Below the pieces are notes generated by a model that had not been told where the DNA came from, searched no databases, and saw only the letters and a program-made list of their open reading frames with translations. DNA of 26,155 nt from Clostridium_AQ sp900552125. GTDB lineage: Bacteria; Bacillota_I; Bacilli_A; Erysipelotrichales; Erysipelotrichaceae. This document shows, one piece after another, positions 8,028-15,115 of this stretch. The DNA lies in NCBI GenBank assembly GCA_037892765.1, contig JBBKBW010000037.1; one strand, given 5' to 3'. Made by a program: the position numbers and the translations under genes. Each line of letters opens with the position of its first letter. Positions within the stretch are counted from its first letter, which is position 1.

Positions 8028-8090
8028 AGTATCTGATACAAATAGAAAATTATTAAGGAATGTTAAGAAAACAACAAATCGATTTTCGCT

Positions 8091-8117
8091 TTTACATTTT
8101 AGAATTTATGATATAAT
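8091..8117 (+). promoter_or_regulatory. promoter of mbl
   Basis: TATAAT at 8112-8117 preceded by TGA (extended -10), with TTTACA at 8091-8096 as a -35 at a short 15-bp spacing. It gives a leader of about 93 nt. A TATTAA-N4-TGTTAA repeat lies upstream at 8051-8066. Confidence 0.6.
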
Positions 8118-8142
8118 GTTAAGTGCATGAAAATGAGTATAA

Positions 8143-8198
8143 CGCATATATAAACACTATATGCGAGTATGAAAAGATGCGAATCTATATTAAGATTC
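8143..8198 (+). other. two tandem stem-loops in the mbl leader
   Basis: First hairpin CGCATATA (8143-8150) / TATATGCG (8158-8165), a perfect 8-bp stem with a 7-nt loop. Second hairpin GAATCT (8181-8186) / AGATTC (8193-8198), 6-nt loop. Both lie in the transcribed 5' leader, just before the SD AAGGA at 8203-8207. Neither is followed by a T run, so they are not terminators. Function unknown. Confidence 0.5.
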
Positions 8199-8217
8199 AC
8201 GAAAGGAATGAAGAACT

Positions 8218-9204
8218 ATGTTTTCAAAAGAAGTAGGAATCGACTTAGGTACAGCAAACTTATTAATGTACGTCAAGGGGGAAGGCATCGTTATTGATGA
8301 GCCTAGTGTAGTTGCAATAGATGCAGAAACAAAGAAATGTCTTGCGGCAGGACAAGATGCGAAAGACATGTTAGGTAGAACACCAGGTAGAGTGTTGGCA
8401 ATTCGTCCATTAAAAGATGGAGTTATCGCAGATTTTGAAGTAACGGAAATTATGTTAAATTTCTTCTTTAAGAAACTTGCAATCAAAGGAATGTTTAAAC
8501 GCCCAACAATTTTAATCTGCTGCCCAAGCAATATCACAAGCGTAGAAAGAAATGCGATTCGTGATGCGGCTTATCGTGCAGGGGCTAAAAAAGTATTTAT
8601 TGAAGAAGAACCAAAAGTAGCTGCTGTTGGTGCAGGACTTGATATCGGTAAACCAAGTGGCTGTATGGTATTAGACATTGGTGGTGGAACGACAGATGTT
8701 GCAGTTATCTCTTTAGGAGAAATCGTAAGCAGTACTTCTTTAAAAATTGCGGGAGATACTTTAGATCGTGACATTATCAAATTTGTAAAAGAAAATAAAA
8801 AACTGTTAATTGGTGATCGTACTGCAGAAGAAATCAAAAAACACATTGGTACTGCATGGAAAGGAAGCATTCATGAATCAATGGAAGTCAGTGGACGTGA
8901 CCTTGTGACAGGACTTCCAACAACAATCACTTTAACTAGTGAAGAAATTCAGGAAAGCATGGCAGAAAGCTTACAGGATGTAGTACGTGCATGTAAAACT
9001 GTATTGGAACAGACACCTCCAGAACTTGCGAGTGATATCGTAACTAGAGGTATTGTATTAACTGGTGGAGGAGCTTTACTTCACGGAATTGATGAATTAT
9101 TACGTAATGAATTACATATTCCTGTATATGTGGCAGATAATGCACTTCGTTGTGTTGCGGAAGGTACAGGAATCTTACTGGAAAACCTTCACTTAGTTCA
9201 GTAG
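8218..9204 (+). CDS. mbl: MreB/Mbl-family rod-shape actin
   Basis: Protein of 328 residues, a usual length for the family, collinear with bacterial actin. Phosphate-1 motif GIDLGTAN (7-14), phosphate-2 motif DIGGGTTD (153-160), the FIEEEPKVAAVGAG stretch, and the adenosine motif LTGGGALLHG (281-290) are all present. MreB-type filaments move with the elongasome under the membrane and direct lateral wall synthesis. The opening residues (MFSKEVGIDLGTANLLMYVKG) and the location after spoIIQ favour Mbl, since mbl follows spoIIQ and spoIIID in B. subtilis; MreB or MreBH cannot be strictly separated by eye. spoIIID is absent from the gap before the gene. It is followed after 22 nt by the TagO/WecA gene, probably in the same operon, linking wall geometry with wall-polymer synthesis. 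Confidence 0.9.
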   Translation: MFSKEVGIDLGTANLLMYVKGEGIVIDEPSVVAIDAETKKCLAAGQDAKDMLGRTPGRVLAIRPLKDGVIADFEVTEIMLNFFFKKLAIKGMFKRPTILICCPSNITSVERNAIRDAAYRAGAKKVFIEEEPKVAAVGAGLDIGKPSGCMVLDIGGGTTDVAVISLGEIVSSTSLKIAGDTLDRDIIKFVKENKKLLIGDRTAEEIKKHIGTAWKGSIHESMEVSGRDLVTGLPTTITLTSEEIQESMAESLQDVVRACKTVLEQTPPELASDIVTRGIVLTGGGALLHGIDELLRNELHIPVYVADNALRCVAEGTGILLENLHLVQ

Positions 9205-9226
9205 AAATAAGTAGAGAGGAAAAACT

Positions 9227-10306
9227 ATGGATTGGCTGAAATATCTGATCATTCCATTGGCTTTATCTGCACTCATCACTCCTGTTCTTAAAGTTATCGC
9301 ATGTAAATTGGAAATCTATGCCTTAGAAAATGAGAGAACTGTACATAAAGGTAAGATTGCACGCATTGGTGGAGTAGCAATTTATGTATCATTTATTATC
9401 TGTATGGCTATTTTCATGAAGACAGATATGACCATTAATGGCATTTTAATTGGTGGTACGATTATGTTTATAGGCGGTCTGATTGACGATATGGTAAATT
9501 TAAAACCTAAATATAAACTATTATTTGAAATTGCCGCAGCGATTGTCTTAATGACGGTTGCGAATGTGTCGCTAGATGTAATTCGTTTACCATTTGGTAT
9601 TAAGATTGATATGGGATTGATTTCCATTGCGGTTACATTCCTATGGATTATAGGAATTACCAATGCAGTTAATCTTATTGATGGATTAGATGGATTAGCT
9701 GGCGGTATCTCAACAATTATCTTAATTGTTATCGCATGTCTTTCTATTCTAGAAGGTAGATTAGATATACAGACGATGTCTTTGATTCTAGCTGGCGCAA
9801 CATTAGGATTTCTATTGTATAATGCTCATCCAGCGAGTATCTTTATGGGTGATTGTGGAGCACTATTTTTAGGATTTATCATATCTGCCATATCTTTATT
9901 AGGATTTAAAAGTTCTACCATTATGACACTAGCTCTACCCATCTTATTGTTGGCAGTGCCAATTGTAGATACGTTAGGTGCTATATTAAGAAGAAAGCTA
10001 AATGGTCATAAATTCTCTGAAGCAGATAAAAAACATCTGCATCATCTACTTCAACAGCGATTTGGTCATCGTAATACAGTCATTATTCTTTATATTGTGA
10101 CTGCATTATTTGGCTTCACTGCTTATATTTATATAGTAAATAAGACTGCAGGATTCATTGTATTATTTATTATAGCGTTCATTGTAGAACTATTTATTGA
10201 ATTCTCAGGAATGATATCAAAACAATATCATCCAATCTTATCAATTGCGAATACCTTACAGAAACAGGTAAGAAAGTTTTATAAAAGTTCCTCTCGAGGA
10301 AAATAG
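9227..10306 (+). CDS. tagO: undecaprenyl-phosphate GlcNAc/sugar-1-phosphate transferase (TagO/WecA family)
   Basis: Protein of 359 residues with about 11 membrane helices. Family signatures: the Asp pair in GGLIDDMVNLKPKYK (87-88), NLIDGLDGLAGG (149-160), FMGDCGA (206-212) and the cytoplasmic His motif KKHLHHLLQQRFGHR (about 268-282). The enzyme transfers a sugar-1-phosphate, normally GlcNAc-1-P from UDP-GlcNAc, to undecaprenyl phosphate, the first step of wall teichoic acid or other lipid-linked polymer synthesis. Members with this His motif are WecA/TagO-like, not MraY; the exact sugar is inferred. SD GAGAGGA lies just upstream of ATG 9227, 22 nt after mbl. A terminator closes the mbl-tagO unit. 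Confidence 0.88.
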   Translation: MDWLKYLIIPLALSALITPVLKVIACKLEIYALENERTVHKGKIARIGGVAIYVSFIICMAIFMKTDMTINGILIGGTIMFIGGLIDDMVNLKPKYKLLFEIAAAIVLMTVANVSLDVIRLPFGIKIDMGLISIAVTFLWIIGITNAVNLIDGLDGLAGGISTIILIVIACLSILEGRLDIQTMSLILAGATLGFLLYNAHPASIFMGDCGALFLGFIISAISLLGFKSSTIMTLALPILLLAVPIVDTLGAILRRKLNGHKFSEADKKHLHHLLQQRFGHRNTVIILYIVTALFGFTAYIYIVNKTAGFIVLFIIAFIVELFIEFSGMISKQYHPILSIANTLQKQVRKFYKSSSRGK

Positions 10307-10313
10307 AAAGATC

Positions 10314-10343
10314 AGAAGGTGTTGATTAGCATCTTCTTTTTTT
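10314..10343 (+). terminator. rho-independent terminator after tagO
   Basis: AGAAGGTG (10314-10321), 8-nt loop, CATCTTCT (10330-10337) with one G-U pair, continuing into a T run. Confidence 0.75.
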
Positions 10344-10379
10344 ATGCTGAATAATTAAGTAATATTAATATTTATAGTG

Positions 10380-10408
10380 TTGATAAAGGAGTTTATGTAG
10401 ATTAGAAT
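10380..10408 (+). promoter_or_regulatory. promoter of the small membrane protein
   Basis: TTGATA (10380-10385), 17-bp spacer, TAGAAT (10403-10408). Each hexamer differs from consensus at one position. Confidence 0.6.
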
Positions 10409-10439
10409 TATATTACAATAATTAGAAAGGTAAGATTTT

Positions 10440-10646
10440 ATGGGAAATGATTATAAGAAATTAGAAAGATTAAAGACAGCAGTTCTCTCATCATGCAGTA
10501 TTATAGGAATCATGCTTCTGATCTTGGTTGTGATCGCAATATTTATTCCTTCACAAAATTTATTAAATTTATATTCATCAAGATATTATATTATTGCTGT
10601 ATTTATCAGTATCACAGCAGGAAATTATCTGAATAAGAGAAATTAA
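10440..10646 (+). CDS. small two-helix membrane protein of unknown function
   Basis: Protein of 68 residues, family not recognised. A short charged N-terminus (GNDYKKLERLK) is followed by two hydrophobic segments (about 15-38 and 46-62) and a short basic tail (NKRN), which suggests a hairpin with both ends in the cytoplasm. AAAGG lies at 10426-10430, 9 nt before the ATG. The good promoter at 10380-10408 and the terminator at 10730-10750 support a real, monocistronic gene. It stands between conserved tagO and spoIIE in a stretch of lower conservation. Confidence 0.6.
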   Translation: MGNDYKKLERLKTAVLSSCSIIGIMLLILVVIAIFIPSQNLLNLYSSRYYIIAVFISITAGNYLNKRN

Positions 10647-10729
10647 GGATATTATTTAAAATAGATATATGCTACATATTTTGAACATATTGTGATGAAA
10701 GAGTGGTAGTAAATCACAAAAGGAAAGAG

Positions 10730-10750
10730 AGGGGGCCATCCTCCTTTTTT
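10730..10750 (+). terminator. rho-independent terminator of the small membrane protein gene
   Basis: AGGGGG (10730-10735), loop CCAT, CCTCCT (10740-10745, one G-U pair), then a T run. A weaker upstream stem TTGTGAT/ATCACAA (10690-10719) is in the same transcript. Confidence 0.7.
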
Positions 10751-10971
10751 ATTTTTACCCATCATTTGTGAATAGTCTATGGGTCTATCTGTGTTTCTCT
10801 ATAATGTATCATAACTATTTATAGATATGGTTAAGGTAAATATTTCAGAACAAATAAGAAATTAAATTATTTTTGTGATTTACTTAATAGGGGGTATATA
10901 CTAAATTTATATTTTTCAAAATGGACGAATATTGTCTTTTATATAGTATATAGAAATAAAAAACGATGTCG

Positions 10972-11070
10972 CTAAAAAGAAATAAATATCATATAATAGT
11001 CATAGGTAATGATAGTAACAATTATCTCTACGATAAACACCTCCTTCCCGTTGATTGGAGATGGCAACAT
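10972..11070 (-). CDS. doubtful 32-residue hydrophobic peptide
   Basis: Minus-strand frame from ATG (11070-11068) to TAG (10974-10972). Beginning MLPSPINGKEVFIVEIIVTI, it would encode an Ile/Val-rich single-helix peptide. It lacks an SD before the ATG. A strong purine-rich AAGGAGG lies inside the frame, directly in front of a GTG codon (11040), too close to serve it normally. It could be a type I toxin-like peptide or a chance frame in AT-rich DNA; no antisense RNA or terminator was identified. Confidence 0.15.
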   Translation of the reverse strand: MLPSPINGKEVFIVEIIVTIITYDYYMIFISF

Positions 11071-11113
11071 GTTTAACATAACATAAAGGAAGAATAATTA
11101 TAATCATATAGAT

Positions 11114-11150
11114 AAAAATGTATAGTTTTTAGAAAAAAGTATACATTTTT
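11114..11150. repeat. 37-bp near-perfect palindrome
   Basis: AAAAATGTATA (11114-11124) and TATACATTTTT (11140-11150) form an 11-bp stem. The centre (TTTTT-AG-AAAAAA) can pair further. A T-rich tail follows on the plus strand and an A/T-rich flank on the other, so it could be a bidirectional terminator, or an operator for the MazF-like gene whose start is 57 bp downstream. Confidence 0.5.
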
Positions 11151-11207
11151 TAAATTTTTTAGGAGTTTTCGATTTTTTCATCGTATGTATATAATGAGGT
11201 GAGAAGA

Positions 11208-11777
11208 ATGGAAGTTAAAAGATTATATCAATTAGTAGAAAATGATAAAAAAGAGGGGGTGTTATGTGAAAAAACTTATTGGAAAGATTTATGGCATTGT
11301 TACATAGAAGAAAAAAGTATGGATTATGCTAATCTAAGTGTAAAAGAAGCAATACCTAGGCTAGTATCTGAACAAAATTTAAGAGAAAGAAGAAACGCAG
11401 GAAGCTGTGGAGAATTAGGTGTAGATATTCGTATAGGAGATATTTGTTATATTGATTTTGGAGAAGCATATATTGCGGAAATTGGTTATCAGCATTTTGG
11501 TATCATTATCACCATGTTCCATAATAAAGCTTTTGTAGTGCCAATGAGTGGAAATCATTCTGCTTATATGCAAGCATATAGTAAAGATAATCCAAAAGGA
11601 AAACGCCATTTGATGCGTTTAGGTAAGGTAAAAGGAATGAATAAAGAATCAGTATTATTTATCAATGATGCAAAGTGGATCAATACCGCAAGAATTATAG
11701 ATGTTAAAGCCCATTTGCGAAAAGATAGTGAACTTTTTCTCGCAATTAAAGAAAGAGTAAAACAATGCCTAGACTAA
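11208..11777 (+). CDS. MazF/PemK-like protein with N-terminal extension
   Basis: Protein of 189 residues. The first ~75 residues are charged and probably helical (from MEVKRLYQLV to RRNAGSCGEL), with no recognised family. From 77 on, the pattern of the MazF/PemK fold appears: GDICYIDFG (77-85), IIITMFHNKAFVVPMSGN (99-116), K-G-K-R-H (130-134), KESVLFINDAKWINTARIID (146-165) and a helical end. The family are mRNA interferases, but the usual G-x-R-P stretch is YQHFG here, so the catalytic Arg is not visible, and the Thr/Ser region reads VPMS. Activity is therefore doubtful. No separate antitoxin gene lies upstream; the N-terminal part might play that role. The start at 11208 follows GAGGTG (11196-11201) at spacing 6. 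A TATAAT (11190-11195) lies so close that it cannot be the promoter of an SD-led transcript. Confidence 0.6.
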   Translation: MEVKRLYQLVENDKKEGVLCEKTYWKDLWHCYIEEKSMDYANLSVKEAIPRLVSEQNLRERRNAGSCGELGVDIRIGDICYIDFGEAYIAEIGYQHFGIIITMFHNKAFVVPMSGNHSAYMQAYSKDNPKGKRHLMRLGKVKGMNKESVLFINDAKWINTARIIDVKAHLRKDSELFLAIKERVKQCLD

Positions 11778-11821
11778 GTATTATATGAAATCTCTATGCT
11801 AATTATGATAAAATTCATAGT

Positions 11822-11865
11822 TTAGACAAAAAATGACAGAATCTATGCCAACACTCTTCTACAAT
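11822..11865 (+). promoter_or_regulatory. candidate Spo0A-controlled promoter of spoIIE
   Basis: ATGACA (11833-11838) and TACAAT (11860-11865) are separated by 21 bp. On the minus strand TTGTCTAA (11829-11822) matches the Spo0A box TTGTCGAA at 7 of 8 positions, just upstream of the -35. The spoIIE and spoIIG promoters of B. subtilis are known for such 21-22 bp spacers and Spo0A boxes near the -35. Confidence 0.5.
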
Positions 11866-11889
11866 AACGTATGAAAGAGGTGGTTTTGT

Positions 11890-13755
11890 TTGGAAAAGGT
11901 GATTAAGAAGAAAATAAAAGGGAAATTTTCCATTCGTATACAGGATATTGCTTGTGCGGGAGTTTCTATTTTACTAGGAATCCTTACCTCAAATCTTCAA
12001 GCTGTATTTGTATTTATATTTTTGTCATATTGTTATATGAGGGATAAAAGGGAAACACTAATTAGTATATTTTTTATCTTATTAAGCACATTTACGCAAG
12101 GTATTGTTGTGACATATACTTATGCACTAGGAATTACTAGTTATTTCATTATTATTCATTTGATTAAGCTATGGAATCAGAATGTATATCAATGGCTTCC
12201 CTATGTGACAACCAGTATCTGTGTAGCGTTTGGTATTCAGCTTTATGGGATAGAGATAAAAGCTCTTTTATTACCATTATTAACATTCTTATGCATGAGA
12301 GAGGTATGTAGAGATTACAGCTGGATTAATCGGGGAATTCAGCATCATGACGCAATACGAGGTCTATTAGTGTTTGGGATAGGGATATTTGCAGGTGAAT
12401 TATTTCCAATATATAGTCAGGAAATTTATATGGTTATGATGTTACTGATAGCTTTACTAAGCAATAGTTATATAACTGTCGTGGTTTCTATGTTTGTATA
12501 TCTACTAATGAATATTCCAATAGATATAGCACTTATTATTACAGTGATGATATCAGTTTTGAAAAAGGATAAAAAAAGTGCGCTTGTATTTCTGATTGGA
12601 GCCTGTATACTACATTTAGAGAATACATATTATTTAATCTTTGATATCTTATGCATCAGCGGAGTATTACTTATTCCGTCTGATCGTATAATAGAGAAAA
12701 ACTTAGAACTTGAACAATATCAGGATTTACGGTTTTCACAGACAAGTCTGTTAAAGAGGCAGATGCATAATTATGCGAATATATTTCAATCACTAGCTCA
12801 ATATTATGCACAAATAAGCGATGTTCAAGCAGAACTACTTTCGAATATGGCAAGTGCTTTACAATATAATGCAGAGGCGATACAGAAAATTGATGGATTT
12901 GAAAAAGATAGCATGAGGATCAAGAAGGCTTTAGAAGGATATCAATATGATGTAAAAGATATTAGTATTGAGGAACCAAGAGAAGGGTGTATACAAATTG
13001 TTGTGGATATTGGAAATATACGACGAACAGAAATACGTTCAACGCTTCTTCCGTTATTTGAAGTGTTATTAAGAAGAAATCTTCAGATCGTAGAAGTACA
13101 TAGTCGTAAATTCTTTCGAGGTTATCATTCAATTACAATCTGTGATGATATTCCGTTTACTATTGATGCTTATGCGGACAGCATAAAGAATTCTTATACT
13201 AGCAGTGGAGATACCTTTTCCATCTTTAAGTTTCGGCAAAGTCTAGTCTGTATGATTTCCGATGGCATGGGGAATGGAGATCGAGCTGCCCAGAGTTCTC
13301 ATTTAATCACCAACATATTTCAAAGAATGATGATTAGCGGCATACCACAGGAAAATGCGATTAAATGCATCAATAAGCTAATACAAAGCGATACCTTTGC
13401 GACTTTGGATGTTGTTTGTTTTGATCGATCACTTGGTGTTGCCTATATATCTAAATCAGCCGCATGTCCAACCTTTTTGATTAGAGATCATAATATCTAT
13501 GAGATTAATGGAAATGCTTTACCGGTTGGTATTGTTTCACAGATTCAGCCAGATTGCTTTCAGGTAGATTTACAGGATGGTGATGAATATGTCATGATAT
13601 CCGATGGCATATATATGAATGAAATATATAAATGGCTAAGTATACGTAAGGAACAAGGAGTAAAGGAAGATGTAGAAAGCTTTAGTGAATTGTTGAGAAA
13701 AAATAGAAGAAAAGATGATTCTACTATTGTACTTGCGAAAGTAAATAAAGCATGA
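11890..13755 (+). CDS. spoIIE: stage II sporulation protein E, PP2C-type phosphatase
   Basis: Protein of 621 residues. The N-terminal ~265 residues form about ten membrane helices, a coiled/regulatory linker follows (about 266-410), then a PP2C/SpoIIE domain (about 411-619). Phosphatase motifs: SGDTF (439-443), MISDGMGNGDRA (455-466), MISDGIY (569-575) and KDDSTIVLAK (608-617), containing the expected metal-binding Asp residues. SpoIIE sits at the polar septum and dephosphorylates SpoIIAA-P, releasing sigma-F in the forespore. B. subtilis SpoIIE has about 827 residues, so this version is shorter, mainly in the membrane and linker parts. It starts with TTG at 11890, six bases after AGGTGG; no ATG is better placed. 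A terminator follows the stop. Neighbours tilS, hpt and ftsH follow as in B. subtilis. Confidence 0.93.
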   Translation: MEKVIKKKIKGKFSIRIQDIACAGVSILLGILTSNLQAVFVFIFLSYCYMRDKRETLISIFFILLSTFTQGIVVTYTYALGITSYFIIIHLIKLWNQNVYQWLPYVTTSICVAFGIQLYGIEIKALLLPLLTFLCMREVCRDYSWINRGIQHHDAIRGLLVFGIGIFAGELFPIYSQEIYMVMMLLIALLSNSYITVVVSMFVYLLMNIPIDIALIITVMISVLKKDKKSALVFLIGACILHLENTYYLIFDILCISGVLLIPSDRIIEKNLELEQYQDLRFSQTSLLKRQMHNYANIFQSLAQYYAQISDVQAELLSNMASALQYNAEAIQKIDGFEKDSMRIKKALEGYQYDVKDISIEEPREGCIQIVVDIGNIRRTEIRSTLLPLFEVLLRRNLQIVEVHSRKFFRGYHSITICDDIPFTIDAYADSIKNSYTSSGDTFSIFKFRQSLVCMISDGMGNGDRAAQSSHLITNIFQRMMISGIPQENAIKCINKLIQSDTFATLDVVCFDRSLGVAYISKSAACPTFLIRDHNIYEINGNALPVGIVSQIQPDCFQVDLQDGDEYVMISDGIYMNEIYKWLSIRKEQGVKEDVESFSELLRKNRRKDDSTIVLAKVNKA

Positions 13756-13777
13756 GGCAGGTTAAACCTGCTTTTTT
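13755..13777 (+). terminator. rho-independent terminator after spoIIE
   Basis: AGGCAGG (13755-13761), loop TTAAA, CCTGCTT (13767-13773), continuing in T. Confidence 0.8.
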
Positions 13778-13859
13778 CATTGAATTTTATTATTTTTATG
13801 GATAAATTATGTTATATATACGAACTGTTATATTTTCTCTCAAAAATAATGAAAGATTA

Positions 13860-13868
13860 TGTTATACT
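13860..13868 (+). promoter_or_regulatory. extended -10 promoter of tilS
   Basis: TGT followed by TATACT (13863-13868), no recognisable -35. The expected transcript start (about 13874-13876) is one to three bases before the tilS ATG. The same 12-base string TATGTTATACTA recurs at the hslO promoter. Confidence 0.5.
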
Positions 13869-13876
13869 ATCCTCAT

Positions 13877-15088
13877 ATGAAAAATATAGAAGAAGGAACA
13901 TATGTTGTTGGCGTCAGCGGAGGACCTGATTCCATGGCTTTGCTTGATATGTGTAGAAAAAAGGGATTAGATCTTGTTGTGGCTCATATGAATTATCAGA
14001 AGCGAGATACTGCAGATCGCGATATGAATTTAGTAAAAGAGTATTGTGATCGTTATCAGATTCCTTTTGAGGCAGTACGACAGACGAAAACGTGTGAAGG
14101 AAACTTTCAGGCTTTCGCAAGAGAAGAACGATATCGTATGTATAAGCATTGTATGGAAACATATCATGCAAAAGGAGTTTTATTAGCTCATCATATGGAT
14201 GATCACATAGAAACTTATTTGATGGCGAAGAAAAGAGGTAGTTTAAAGGAATATTTGGGGATTTGTGAAGAAACAAATATTATGGGGTGTCGTATTATTC
14301 GTCCATTATTGATGTATAGCAAACAGGATTTAGAAACATACTGTAAAGAGAATCAGATACCTTATGGAATTGATGAGAGTAATTTGAGTAATGATTATGA
14401 ACGAAATCGAATTCGCCATGAGGTTATTGATAAAATGACTTTAAAGGAAAAGAAGGAGTTAGTTAAAAAGATAGAGGAAGAGAATAAACATTTACAGGAA
14501 CATCGTAAGACTTGTCGTAAGTTTATAGAGTCTTGGGATCATAGCTTATCAGCACTACGTGCATTGAAAGAAGAAGATTTACAGCAGGTGTTGCTGATGT
14601 GGATTCATGATACTTGTAAAGAATATGTATCAATGCATGAAATTCAGCAGATAAGCAGGCTGATTAGGGAAAATGCAAATAGTTGGACAAGGGTTCTTTT
14701 GAAAGAGTATTATATATACAGTGAATATGGCAAACTTGTCATAGATACAAAACATTGTGTTTCTTATGAATATGTCTATGATTCTATTGTTTTTGAGAAA
14801 ACACCTTATTTTGAAGTAACGCAAGTAGGAAGCAGTGTTGAGGCAGTCACTTTAAAGAAATCGGATTTTCCTATTACTATTCGAAATGTAAGAGAACATG
14901 ATACAATCATGTTGCGATTTGGAACTAAGAAAATAAATCGCTGGTTTATAGACCGAAAAATTCCGAAAAAAGAACGGAAATTGTGGCCTGTTATTGTGAA
15001 TGCTGAGGGAAATGTAATTTTAGTTCCGAAAATTGGCTGTGATATTGAACATTTTTCTAACAATCCTACGCTATTTGTGTTAAAATAA
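13877..15088 (+). CDS. tilS: tRNA(Ile)-lysidine synthase
   Basis: Protein of 403 residues. The N-type ATP-pyrophosphatase P-loop GVSGGPDSMALL (about 12-23) sits at the expected place, followed by VVAHMNYQKR and LLAHHMDDHIETYLM, which are typical of TilS, then an alpha-helical middle and a C-terminal TilS domain. The enzyme attaches lysine to C34 of the CAU-anticodon tRNA(Ile), using ATP, so that it reads AUA, a frequent codon in AT-rich genomes. An upstream in-frame ATG (13859) lies in the promoter's -10 region, so 13877 is chosen. There is no SD before it (sequence TATCCTCAT), which suggests a leaderless mRNA. It precedes hpt by 27 nt and likely forms a tilS-hpt-ftsH operon. Confidence 0.92.
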   Translation: MKNIEEGTYVVGVSGGPDSMALLDMCRKKGLDLVVAHMNYQKRDTADRDMNLVKEYCDRYQIPFEAVRQTKTCEGNFQAFAREERYRMYKHCMETYHAKGVLLAHHMDDHIETYLMAKKRGSLKEYLGICEETNIMGCRIIRPLLMYSKQDLETYCKENQIPYGIDESNLSNDYERNRIRHEVIDKMTLKEKKELVKKIEEENKHLQEHRKTCRKFIESWDHSLSALRALKEEDLQQVLLMWIHDTCKEYVSMHEIQQISRLIRENANSWTRVLLKEYYIYSEYGKLVIDTKHCVSYEYVYDSIVFEKTPYFEVTQVGSSVEAVTLKKSDFPITIRNVREHDTIMLRFGTKKINRWFIDRKIPKKERKLWPVIVNAEGNVILVPKIGCDIEHFSNNPTLFVLK

Positions 15089-15115
15089 GACTTAGTTGTA
15101 TTAGGAGGATTTCGC

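Larger units (their letters stand above)
10647..11207. other. about 560 bp without a convincing gene, rich in inverted repeats
   Basis: Very AT-rich. It holds: TTGTGAT (10690-10696) / ATCACAA (10713-10719); the terminator at 10730-10750; ACCCAT (10757-10762) / ATGGGT (10779-10784); TATATACTA (10895-10903) / TAGTATATA (10944-10952), 40 bp apart; a 33-codon reading frame on the minus strand (10972-11070); and a long palindrome at 11114-11150. No tRNA or known riboswitch signature was seen. Confidence 0.5.

Noticed and set aside
8571..8870. Open frame of 99 codons on the minus strand inside mbl, and similar long minus-strand frames inside ftsH, tilS and others
   Set aside because: They are shadows of strongly conserved plus-strand genes, lack SDs and show no protein-like features.
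10828..10866. 12-codon plus-strand frame (starting MVKVNISEQ)
   Set aside because: No SD, very short, in a region with no supporting promoter geometry.
11190..11195. TATAAT as promoter of the MazF-like gene
   Set aside because: A start 6-7 bp downstream would leave out the SD at 11196-11201, and no -35 is visible.
13810..13868. Three TGTTATA copies upstream of tilS
   Set aside because: Spacings of 16 and 34 bp are irregular, and the string is common in AT-rich DNA; only the last is a credible -10.
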